DNA from: Comamonadaceae bacterium
Lineage (GTDB): Bacteria; Pseudomonadota; Gammaproteobacteria; Burkholderiales; Burkholderiaceae_C
NCBI GenBank assembly: GCA_947478935.1
Contig: CANJXV010000025.1
Span: 1 to 16,783, forward strand
DNA: 16,783 bases
Direction of reading: 5' to 3'
Translations under genes and position numbers: made by a program
Shown here: positions 1 to 6,931 of the stretch, one piece after another
Layout: the number at the start of each line of letters is the position of its first letter
Numbering within the stretch: the first letter of the stretch is position 1
The notes under the pieces: generated by a model
What the model saw: the letters and a program-made list of their open reading frames with translations, nothing else
What the model was told of the DNA's origin: nothing
Database searches by the model: none

Positions 1-1
1 C

Positions 2-382
2 ATCGTAGTCGTGCTGGACAACCGGGGCTTTGGTTGCATACAGCGATTGCAACTGGCATGCGGCATTCCTCGCTTTAATAATTTGCTAGACGATTGCGTA
101 CCCGAAGGCGGACAGACTCCGGCGATTGACTTTGCCATGCATGCGCGCAGCATGGGCGCGCAGGCAGTGCATGTGGCCAATCTGGGCGAACTGCACAGCG
201 CGATGGAGGCGGCACGTGCCGCGAGCACCACCCAAGTGATCGTGATAGACACCACCCACACTCGAACCACAGAAGACGGCGGCACTTGGTGGGAGGTTGC
301 AGTGCCTGAGGTATCGCCCATGGCAACCGTGCAATCAGCACACGCGGACTACCTGCAAGGCAAGCGCGCACAAAGGCCTTAA
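2..382 (+). CDS. iolD: 3D-(3,5/4)-trihydroxycyclohexane-1,2-dione hydrolase, C-terminal part (5' end outside window)
   Basis: This is the C-terminal 126 residues of IolD. The reading frame is open from the first base, and the first complete codon is at base 2. IolD is a cytoplasmic thiamine-diphosphate enzyme of about 620 residues that hydrolytically opens the cyclohexane-dione ring in myo-inositol breakdown, giving 5-deoxyglucuronate. The segment LDNRGFGCIQRLQ, followed by FNNLL, is the characteristic stretch of the C-terminal TPP-binding domain of this family. The tail contains the sheet-forming segment QVIVIDTTH and a TWWEVAVPEVS motif typical of the IolD end. The gene is followed by iolE after 41 bases, and iolB comes next, which confirms the pathway. 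The GTG near base 11 is not a real start, because the coding frame continues upstream out of the window. The product assignment is firm. Confidence 0.93.
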   Translation: MVVVLDNRGFGCIQRLQLACGIPRFNNLLDDCVPEGGQTPAIDFAMHARSMGAQAVHVANLGELHSAMEAARAASTTQVIVIDTTHTRTTEDGGTWWEVAVPEVSPMATVQSAHADYLQGKRAQRP

Positions 383-423
383 AACCCTATTTGATAATTG
401 ACACAGGAAACTGAGGAACACAC

Positions 424-1350
424 ATGACCTGGAATGTACATATCGGCATTAACCCGATTGGATGGATGAACGACGATCTGCCGGAGCTCGGCGGCGATAC
501 GCCTTTGGAAACCGCTTTGGCAGAGGGTAAGGAAATCGGCTACACCGGCTTTGAGCTGGGCAATAAATTTCCGAAAGAAGGGCCTGCACTGCAGGCCAAG
601 CTAGCGCAATTCGGGCTGGCTTGCGTGTCCGGCTGGTATTCCGGTTTTCTGGCCGAAGTGGCCGATGGGCAAAGCAATGCGCAGGCGGTGGACGCTGAAT
701 TAGAGCGTTGCCATGCGCATATGAGCAAACTGCAATTCAATGGGGCCAAGGTAGTGGTCTATGGTGAGTGCGCGGGCACGGTGCAAGGTCAAATCGACAC
801 ACCAGTGGCTAGGCGTCCGCGCTTTAGCAGCGAGGCGCAATGGCTGGGCTATGCCGAGCGGCTCAATGCCTTTGGCGCCCAACTGCTCAAGCGCTACCAA
901 ATCAAACTGGCCTACCACCACCACATGGGTGCCTATGTGGAGTCGCCTGAGGATGTGGACACTTTGATGCGGCTGACCGATGCGGACAAGGTATTTTTGC
1001 TGTTTGATACCGGGCATGCATATTTCGGTGGTGTCGCTAACCCGAACGACTTACTGAAAAAATATGTAAAGCGCGTGGTACATGTGCATTGCAAAGACGT
1101 GCGCACCGAGGTCATTGACAAAGCGCGCAACGAGCGCTGGAGTTTTTTGACCGGCGTGCTCAATGGCGTATTCACCGTGCCGGGCGACGGCAGCATTAAT
1201 TACAGCGAGATTTTCGACACCTTGCACAGCGCAGGCTACGAAGGATGGCTGGTGGTGGAGGCCGAGCAAGACCCGGCAGTAGCCCCCAGTTATGCCTATG
1301 CAAAAAAGGGCTTTGAAACCCTGCAATCTCTGGTCCGCCAAAAGGGCTAA
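424..1350 (+). CDS. iolE: myo-inosose-2 dehydratase
   Basis: IolE removes water from scyllo-inosose (2-keto-myo-inositol) to give 3D-(3,5/4)-trihydroxycyclohexane-1,2-dione, the IolD substrate. The product is 308 residues, the normal family length, with a xylose-isomerase-like TIM barrel. The N-terminus MTWNVHIGINPIGWMNDDLP and the following ELGGDTPLE are hallmark IolE sequence. Later barrel segments include YTGFELGNKFP (about 40-50), AYHHHMGAYVESPED, LLFDTGHAYFGG, VHVHCKDVR and VVEAEQDP. These carry the Glu, Asp and His residues expected to bind the divalent metal and substrate. No signal peptide or membrane segment is visible, so the protein is cytoplasmic. A good ribosome binding site (GAGGAA, 413-418) lies 5 bases before the ATG. 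The gene sits in the operon iolD-iolE-iolB, with only 3 bases before iolB. Confidence 0.95.
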   Translation: MTWNVHIGINPIGWMNDDLPELGGDTPLETALAEGKEIGYTGFELGNKFPKEGPALQAKLAQFGLACVSGWYSGFLAEVADGQSNAQAVDAELERCHAHMSKLQFNGAKVVVYGECAGTVQGQIDTPVARRPRFSSEAQWLGYAERLNAFGAQLLKRYQIKLAYHHHMGAYVESPEDVDTLMRLTDADKVFLLFDTGHAYFGGVANPNDLLKKYVKRVVHVHCKDVRTEVIDKARNERWSFLTGVLNGVFTVPGDGSINYSEIFDTLHSAGYEGWLVVEAEQDPAVAPSYAYAKKGFETLQSLVRQKG

Positions 1351-1353
1351 ACC

Positions 1354-2175
1354 ATGACCAGCCACTTGCTAGTCAAAGCAGCCCCTACAGGGCGGGACAT
1401 CGTCAGCGTCACACCACAGCGCGCCCAATGGACTTACGTTGGTTTTGACGCTTTGCGCTTGCAGACGGGAGAAGAACACCGCCTGGAAACCGGCGATCGC
1501 GAGTTGTGTCTGGTGCTGCTCAGCGGCTACGCCGATGTGCAAGTAGGTTCAACACACTATGCGCGCTTGGGCAATCGCACTTCGGTGTTTGAGGACAAGG
1601 CGCCAGGGGCGATCTACATACCGCCAGGGCAAAGCGTTCAACTGCGCGCATGCGAGGCCTGTGAAGTGGCACTGTGCAGCGCGCCGGGCGACGATCAAAG
1701 CAGGCCGGTGCGCGTGATAGATCCAGCCAGCATGCGCCGTTCTGTGCGCGGCCAGGGAAGTAATACGCGCTACATCTGCGACATCCTGCCACACGACGAT
1801 CCAGGCGCGGCGCATTTGCTGGTGGTAGAAGTGCGTACCCCGCCGGGCCATTCGTCCAGCTATCCACCGCACAAGCACGACCGCGAAGAACCGCAAATTC
1901 AAACCCAGCTGGAGGAGACTTACTACCACCGACTGAACCCGCCACAAGGCTTCGCGTTTCAGCGCGTGTATACCGACGATCGCAGCCTGGACGAATCCTG
2001 CGCGGTGGAGGACCACGATGTGGTGATGGTACCGCGCGGTTACCACCCGGTAGTAGTGCCGCACGGTTACGATTCTTACTACCTCAATGTGATGGCTGGC
2101 CCCAAACGTCTGTGGATTTTCAAGAACGATCCGACACATGAATGGATGCTGACGGCTGCAGCCAACAGCAAATAA
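1354..2175 (+). CDS. iolB: 5-deoxy-glucuronate isomerase
   Basis: IolB converts 5-deoxy-D-glucuronate to 2-deoxy-5-keto-D-gluconate, the step after IolD. The 273-residue protein is a bicupin of the KduI/IolB family and has the usual family length. The second cupin holds a clear metal site: SSYPPHKHD (His173 and His175), EETYYH (Glu188) and PRGYHPVVVPHGYD (His231). The segment YYLNVMAGPKRLWIF near the C-terminus is typical of IolB. The metal-ligand assignment is by analogy with the family, not measured. The gene follows iolE by 3 bases, and its ribosome binding site (AAGGG) lies in the last codons of iolE, so the two are very probably translationally coupled. The protein is cytoplasmic, with no signal sequence. 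Confidence 0.94.
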   Translation: MTSHLLVKAAPTGRDIVSVTPQRAQWTYVGFDALRLQTGEEHRLETGDRELCLVLLSGYADVQVGSTHYARLGNRTSVFEDKAPGAIYIPPGQSVQLRACEACEVALCSAPGDDQSRPVRVIDPASMRRSVRGQGSNTRYICDILPHDDPGAAHLLVVEVRTPPGHSSSYPPHKHDREEPQIQTQLEETYYHRLNPPQGFAFQRVYTDDRSLDESCAVEDHDVVMVPRGYHPVVVPHGYDSYYLNVMAGPKRLWIFKNDPTHEWMLTAAANSK

Positions 2176-2190
2176 CTTCACGTATTTTCT

Positions 2191-3216
2191 ATGCAAAAAC
2201 CCGTCATTCTTTTAGTTCCGGCGCCCCGCAAAGTGGCTGATATTTTTACGGTGACACAACTGGAGCGCCTGGCGCAGTTGGCAGACTTGCATGTGTTTGA
2301 CGATACGCCGCCCACGCAAGCGCAGTTTGAAGCACTGGCTCCGCAGCTTGAAATTCTGATAGGGCAGTTGGACATGCCGCGGGCACGCATTACGCAAAGC
2401 CCGCGACTGCGCGCCATCTTCAATGTCGAGGGCAACTACTTCCCCAATGTGGACTATGGCTTTGCCATGGAGCGTGGCGTGCGCATCCTGAGCATCAGCC
2501 CGGTGTTTGCCGAGCCGGTGGCCGAAGCGGCACTGGGTATGGCGATTGACCTAGCACGTGGCATCAGCCGCTCGGACCGCTATTTCCGTCAAGGCACCGA
2601 ACGCTATGGCCTGGAGGCCAACAAGCAGGCCTATTCGCTCCGCGGACAAAGCATTGGCTTTGTCGGCTTTGGCGATTTGGGCCGTGCGATATTGCCCTTG
2701 CTGATGCCGTTTGCGCCGCACATCAAAGCCTTTGACCCTTGGCTACCTGCTGAATTTATAGCCGCTCACGGTTGCACCGCTGCCAGCCTGGACGAAGTTT
2801 TGCAGACTTGCAAAATCGTTTTTGTGGTGGCCAGCGTCACTTCGCAAAACCAAGGCTTCTTAGGCCGCGATGCCTTTGCCTCCATGCAAGCAGGCGCGTC
2901 CCTGTTGCTACTTAGTCGCGCGGGTGTGGTGGACTTTGAGGCGCTGCTGGACGTGGCCGAAACCGGCCATATCCGCGTGGCTACCGATGTGTTCCCGCAA
3001 GAGCCGGTACCCGCAGGGCACCGCGTGCGCAGCGCGGACCATATGCTGCTTTCACCGCACCAGGCCGGGGCGATGGAAAGCGCGCTGGCCCAAATCGGCG
3101 TCATCGTCACCGCTGATGCCGAACTGATGGTGCGCGGACTGCCGCCATGCATGTGCAAGCTGGCGCAGCCAGAAACCGTGGCCATGTTTCGCAGCAAGCC
3201 GGTCGATAAAAGCTAA
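2191..3216 (+). CDS. D-2-hydroxyacid dehydrogenase family protein in iol operon
   Basis: This is an NAD(P)-dependent oxidoreductase of the D-isomer-specific 2-hydroxyacid dehydrogenase family (341 residues). It shows a Rossmann GxGxxG motif (GFGDLG, 159-164), and an acidic residue after the second strand (Asp182 in AFDPW) suggests NAD rather than NADP. The catalytic triad is complete: Arg243 (LLLLSRAGVVD), Glu271 (DVFPQEP) and His290 (LLSPHQAG). Such enzymes interconvert a 2-keto acid and a D-2-hydroxy acid, but the substrate cannot be read from the sequence. The gene starts 15 bases after iolB on the same strand and is followed 11 bases later by the mutarotase-like gene, so it is co-transcribed with inositol genes. 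It is not one of the classical iol enzymes, since inositol dehydrogenase IolG belongs to another family. No clear ribosome binding site precedes the ATG, which suggests read-through coupling from iolB. Confidence 0.85.
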   Translation: MQKPVILLVPAPRKVADIFTVTQLERLAQLADLHVFDDTPPTQAQFEALAPQLEILIGQLDMPRARITQSPRLRAIFNVEGNYFPNVDYGFAMERGVRILSISPVFAEPVAEAALGMAIDLARGISRSDRYFRQGTERYGLEANKQAYSLRGQSIGFVGFGDLGRAILPLLMPFAPHIKAFDPWLPAEFIAAHGCTAASLDEVLQTCKIVFVVASVTSQNQGFLGRDAFASMQAGASLLLLSRAGVVDFEALLDVAETGHIRVATDVFPQEPVPAGHRVRSADHMLLSPHQAGAMESALAQIGVIVTADAELMVRGLPPCMCKLAQPETVAMFRSKPVDKS

Positions 3217-3227
3217 AGGGCTCGCCC

Positions 3228-4148
3228 ATGACTACGGCGGCGCGCAGCCTGAGAGAAAGTAGCTTTCAAGGCTGGCCCGCCTATGCCTTGCAGCAAGATG
3301 ATTTGGTGTTGCAGGTAGTGCCCTCGGTGGGTGGCCGATTGATGGGTCTGGCCTTCGCAGGGCAGGAACTGTGTTTTACCCACCCCGATTTGCGCGGCAA
3401 AAATTTTGACGGTGAACTGCACCAATGGGATGCTTTGTGCGCCGGATGGAGCTTTCCTTTGTGGGGCGGCGGCAAAACCTGGATCGCGCCCGAGTCGGCC
3501 TGGCCCGGTGGCGCGCCGCACCGGGATTTAGACAGCTTGGCTTGGACGCTGCTGGAGCATTGGTGCGATGCGCAGTCCATGGGTATCGAATTACAAAGCC
3601 CGATCTGCACGGTTACCGGCTTGCAACTCAGGCGCCGCCTGGTGCTGCCCTGCGATGCACAGACCTGGTCCATCGAACACACCGTGCACAACACTGGAAC
3701 CCAACCCATAAGCTGCGGCTTGTGGGATGTGTTGATGCTGCAGCGTCCAGGCGATGTGCAAGTGATGCTGGCCGCAAAAGGCCGCTATCCCGGCGAACGC
3801 GTCGTGGCCCTACCCGGCAAAAAAGCCTGCGCACAATTAGAAGCTCAAGGCACGCTGCATACCGACGGTGATGTGGCCTATATCCACTGCCACAGTGGCG
3901 ACGAATTTAAATGCGGCTTTACCAGCTTGGACGGGCGCGTACAAGTAGATTTCGCGCAATGGGGGCTGCGCTACCAAAGGCACTCCGTCACCAACCCGCA
4001 GTCCACCTATGCCCATGGCTTGCCCGTAGAAGTATTCAATGCTCCGGCGCTCGACTACTTCGAATTAGAAACCCATTCGCCACTGCATATGCTGCAAGCG
4101 GGGCAAACTGCCAGTTACACGATTTATGAAAGTGTGACGGAGGTGTAG
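3228..4148 (+). CDS. galactose-mutarotase-like protein, probable DUF4380 family
   Basis: The 306-residue, mostly beta-strand protein resembles aldose 1-epimerases and, more closely, the DUF4380 group. Matching features are an N-terminal VPSVGGRLMGL strand (31-41), the WGGGKTWIAPESAWP segment (79-93) that fits the typical DUF4380 GG-K-W-P/A-S-WP block, and a C-terminal VEVFNAP...YFELETHSPL (267-286). The acidic residues Glu279 or Glu281 are where mutarotases place the catalytic base. A mutarotase would interconvert anomers of a free sugar, but no substrate is known for this group, so a sugar-related role is inference. No signal peptide is visible. The ATG at 3228 has an AAAGGG ribosome binding site. 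It is the last gene of the iol operon: yaeQ follows convergently after 83 bases. DUF4432 is the alternative label I considered. Confidence 0.72.
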   Translation: MTTAARSLRESSFQGWPAYALQQDDLVLQVVPSVGGRLMGLAFAGQELCFTHPDLRGKNFDGELHQWDALCAGWSFPLWGGGKTWIAPESAWPGGAPHRDLDSLAWTLLEHWCDAQSMGIELQSPICTVTGLQLRRRLVLPCDAQTWSIEHTVHNTGTQPISCGLWDVLMLQRPGDVQVMLAAKGRYPGERVVALPGKKACAQLEAQGTLHTDGDVAYIHCHSGDEFKCGFTSLDGRVQVDFAQWGLRYQRHSVTNPQSTYAHGLPVEVFNAPALDYFELETHSPLHMLQAGQTASYTIYESVTEV

Positions 4149-4231
4149 CTGGGCGCGAATGCGCAGATCTAAACCCTGCGAGTCCAGCAAGTCAGCCTAT
4201 TGCCCAATCGGCTTGCGCTTCTTTGCGCAGC

Positions 4232-4792
4232 CTACTTCCACCTTACCGGCTCAATATCCACCGTCGTACTTGCATCACCCAAAGTCAACACGCCTTCCTG
4301 CACCGTGGCTTGCAATTGCATGCTGCGCTGTGCCAGCGGAATTAGCGCTTGCGAAGCCAGGGTGGGCACGCGGTAGACGCGCAGGTTTTGCGGGCGACTC
4401 AGCTTGCTTTCCATGCTGCGCCACCATACTTCAGCGGCGTGGTTAAAGCAGTACAACAAGACCTGGTCTGACTTACCGCAGGCTTTGATAAGCGGCTTGT
4501 CTTCGGGTTGGCCCACTTCAATCCAAACGCGGGTTCGACCCGTGAAATCGCGCAGCCAGACATCGGGCTCGTCCGGATCGGACAGACCGGCGCCAAAAGC
4601 CAGGGTGCCGTCGCCATTGCACACGCTATTGAGGGTATGCGCCTGCAAGGCCAGTGCGCACAGACGCACCATCATGCGCTCGTCGGTTTCGCTGGGATGG
4701 CGGGCCAGCGTGAGCGCGTGGTCGGTGTAATAGCTGTTGTCGATGTCTGCAATTTGCAGGTTTGCTTTGAAAATCGTTGATTTGAGGGCCAT
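4232..4792 (-). CDS. yaeQ: YaeQ family protein
   Basis: YaeQ is a conserved proteobacterial protein of about 180 residues whose fold is related to PD-(D/E)XK nucleases. Its cellular function is not firmly established; early work linked it to suppression of an rfaH defect. The 186-residue product begins MALKSTIFKANLQIADIDNS, a hallmark YaeQ start, so I chose the ATG at 4792 over an in-frame GTG 24 bases upstream. The central block DEPDVWLRDFTGRTRVWIEVGQP (Asp77, Glu92), followed by conserved lysines near 99-107, is the nuclease-like core. RHPSETDERMMVRLCALAL (31-49) is also typical. The gene converges on the mutarotase-like gene and diverges from the SDR gene, with 79 bases between their starts. 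It appears monocistronic, and no strong ribosome binding site is visible. Confidence 0.92.
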   Translation of the reverse strand: MALKSTIFKANLQIADIDNSYYTDHALTLARHPSETDERMMVRLCALALQAHTLNSVCNGDGTLAFGAGLSDPDEPDVWLRDFTGRTRVWIEVGQPEDKPLIKACGKSDQVLLYCFNHAAEVWWRSMESKLSRPQNLRVYRVPTLASQALIPLAQRSMQLQATVQEGVLTLGDASTTVDIEPVRWK

Positions 4793-4871
4793 GCGCCGAT
4801 TGTGACCGAGCGCCACCCCGGGCCCAGCCCTGCCAAAATCAGGTCACTCCCAACTCTTAGCGACGAACCTT

Positions 4872-5627
4872 ATGCAACAACGACTCACTATCTTGACCGG
4901 TGCCTCGCGCGGCATGGGCCTGGCTATGGCCGAACAACTGCTGCAGCCCAGCGCACTTGTGCTGTGTATTTCCCGCCAATCCAATCCATCGCTCGATGCC
5001 CTGGCCGCGCAACGCGGCGCCCAACTAGAGCAATGGCAAGCAGACCTGGCTGACGCGGCACCAGTCGCTGCGCGCTTAAGTGATTGGTTGCAAGCGCAAG
5101 ACCCGTCGGCCTTGCAATCGGCCACGCTAATCAACAACGCTGGCGTTATCTCCGCCCTGGCCCCGATGCGCGACGGGCAATCTGCCGACCTTGCCAATGC
5201 CTTGCGCGTTGGGTTGGAAGCGCCTTTGCTTTTGTGCGCCGCGTTTTTGGGCGCGACGCGGCACTGGACGGCGCCGCGTAAGGTGCTCAATATCTCCTCC
5301 GGCCTGGGGCGACGGGCCATGGCCGCCTCGGCCAGCTACTGCGCCGCCAAAGCGGGCATGGACCATTTCACCCGCAGCTTGGCGATGGAAGAGGCGCTGC
5401 AAAGCAATGGTGCCAAAGTCTGCTCCTTAGCTCCAGGCGTCATCGCCACCGACATGCAAGTGCAATTACGCAGCGCCGACCCGCAAGCTTTTCCGGACAT
5501 TGGCAACTTTCAAGCCATGCACGAGCGCGGCATGCTCAGCAGCCCGCTTGATGCCGCAGCGCGCATCCTGGCCTACCTGGAGCGGGCCGACTTTGGCGCT
5601 GAGCCGGTGGCCGATGTGCGCGGCTGA
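4872..5627 (+). CDS. short-chain dehydrogenase/reductase (SDR), benzil/sepiapterin-reductase-like
   Basis: This is a classical SDR oxidoreductase of 251 residues. It shows the cofactor motif TGASRGMG (9-16), the NNAG motif (88-91), catalytic Ser in NISSG (about 142-143) and the Tyr156-xxx-Lys160 pair in SYCAAKAG. Arg35 (CISR) after strand 2 suggests NADP(H). The C-terminal part, LAPGVIATDMQVQLR followed by a GMLSSP segment, resembles the sepiapterin reductase / benzil reductase (YueD) branch more than FabG. The substrate is unknown: it reduces a carbonyl or oxidises an alcohol in the cytoplasm. The gene diverges from yaeQ and is followed by bktB on the same strand after 103 bases, a gap long enough that the two need not be one operon. 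The start is the only reasonable ATG before the Rossmann strand. Confidence 0.85.
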   Translation: MQQRLTILTGASRGMGLAMAEQLLQPSALVLCISRQSNPSLDALAAQRGAQLEQWQADLADAAPVAARLSDWLQAQDPSALQSATLINNAGVISALAPMRDGQSADLANALRVGLEAPLLLCAAFLGATRHWTAPRKVLNISSGLGRRAMAASASYCAAKAGMDHFTRSLAMEEALQSNGAKVCSLAPGVIATDMQVQLRSADPQAFPDIGNFQAMHERGMLSSPLDAAARILAYLERADFGAEPVADVRG

Positions 5628-5730
5628 TTGCGCACCAGGGCGTAAGCCGCCTGTACGCATGGGCCGGGAAAATCCGGTCTTGTTTAGGCCGAATAGCCCC
5701 CACTTTTTATTTTGAAACCAAGGAAAAATC

Positions 5731-6918
5731 ATGTCCCGTGAAGTAGTTGTAATCAGCGCGGTGCGTACCGCTATTGGAACTTTTGGCGGAAGCCTGAAAG
5801 ACATCGCGCCCACCGAGTTGGCCTCGCACGTGGTGCGCGAATCGCTATCGCGAGCGCAGGTGGACGGCAAGGACGTGGGCCATGTGGTCTTTGGCCATGT
5901 GGTCAACACCGAACCCAAAGATATGTATCTCTCGCGCGTGGCGGCCATCGGTGGCGGATGCGGTCAGGGCACGCCGGCCTTTAACGTGAACCGCCTGTGT
6001 GGTTCGGGCCTGCAAGCCATCGTCAACGCCAGCCAAAGCATTTTGTTGGGCGATGCCGACATCGCCATCGGCGGCGGTGCAGAGAACATGAGCCGCGCGC
6101 CTTTTGCCTCACTCAATATGCGCTGGGGTGCGCGCATGGGCGACGCCAAAATGACCGACATGATGGTCGGCGCGCTGCACGACCCCTTTCAAAACATCCA
6201 CATGGGCGTAACGGCTGAAAACATCGCCGCCAAATGGGGCATCAGCCGTGACGAGCAAGACGCGCTAGCCGTTGAAAGCCACAACCGCGCCCAACGCGCC
6301 ACCGAGGCCGGTTACTTCAGCAGCCAGATCATGCCGGTCATCCTCAAAAGCCGCAAAGGCGATGTGGCCTACGCCACCGACGAGCATTTCCGCCCCAACT
6401 GCACGGCCGCTGAATTGGCCAAATTAAAACCTGTTTTCTTGAAAGAAAACGGCACCGTCACCGCTGGCAATGCCTCGGGCATTAACGACGCGGCCGCTGC
6501 GGTGGTGCTGATGGAAGCCAGTGTGGCCAAAGCGCGTGGCTTGAAGCCCATGGCGCGTTTGGTCGCTTATGCGCATGCCGGAGTGGACCCGCAGTACATG
6601 GGCATAGGCCCGGTACCGGCCAGCAAACTGGCACTCCAAAAAGCCGGGCTCACAGTCAATGACTTGGATGTGATCGAAGCCAACGAAGCCTTCGCCGCGC
6701 AAGCCTGCGCCGTAATGCGCGACCTGGGCCTGGATCCGGCCAAGGTCAATCCCAATGGCTCGGGCATTTCGCTAGGCCACCCGATTGGTGCAACGGGCGC
6801 GCTCATCACCGTCAAAGCCTTGTACGAGTTGGAGCGCATCAACGGGCGTTACGCGCTGGTCACCATGTGCATTGGCGGCGGCCAGGGTATCGCCGCTATT
6901 TTTGAGCGCCAGGCCTAA
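5731..6918 (+). CDS. bktB: beta-ketothiolase (acetyl-CoA C-acyltransferase), BktB type
   Basis: This thiolase condenses or cleaves acyl-CoA and acetyl-CoA. BktB of Cupriavidus also accepts propionyl-CoA and so makes 3-ketovaleryl-CoA for copolymer polyhydroxyalkanoates. The 395-residue protein has the complete thiolase active site: Cys90 in NRLCGSG, His350 in SLGHPIGATGA and Cys380 in TMCIGGGQG. From memory, it resembles Cupriavidus BktB very closely along its whole length, including the start (SREVVVISAVRTAIGTFGG), GARMGDAKMTDMM and ALHDPF. It could also serve fatty-acid degradation, and substrate range cannot be read from sequence. A strong AAGGA site (5720-5724) precedes the ATG by 6 bases. 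It is the last + strand gene before a convergent dioxygenase gene 13 bases away. No phaB or phaC is in the window. Confidence 0.92.
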   Translation: MSREVVVISAVRTAIGTFGGSLKDIAPTELASHVVRESLSRAQVDGKDVGHVVFGHVVNTEPKDMYLSRVAAIGGGCGQGTPAFNVNRLCGSGLQAIVNASQSILLGDADIAIGGGAENMSRAPFASLNMRWGARMGDAKMTDMMVGALHDPFQNIHMGVTAENIAAKWGISRDEQDALAVESHNRAQRATEAGYFSSQIMPVILKSRKGDVAYATDEHFRPNCTAAELAKLKPVFLKENGTVTAGNASGINDAAAAVVLMEASVAKARGLKPMARLVAYAHAGVDPQYMGIGPVPASKLALQKAGLTVNDLDVIEANEAFAAQACAVMRDLGLDPAKVNPNGSGISLGHPIGATGALITVKALYELERINGRYALVTMCIGGGQGIAAIFERQA

Positions 6919-6931
6919 AGCCGCGCTGGGC

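Noticed and set aside
5664..5713. TTGTTT and TATTTT boxes plus a CCGG...CCGG repeat upstream of bktB as a promoter
   Set aside because: The spacing is 22 bases for the best pair and the hexamers match poorly, so I cannot place a promoter, although one is plausible in this gap.
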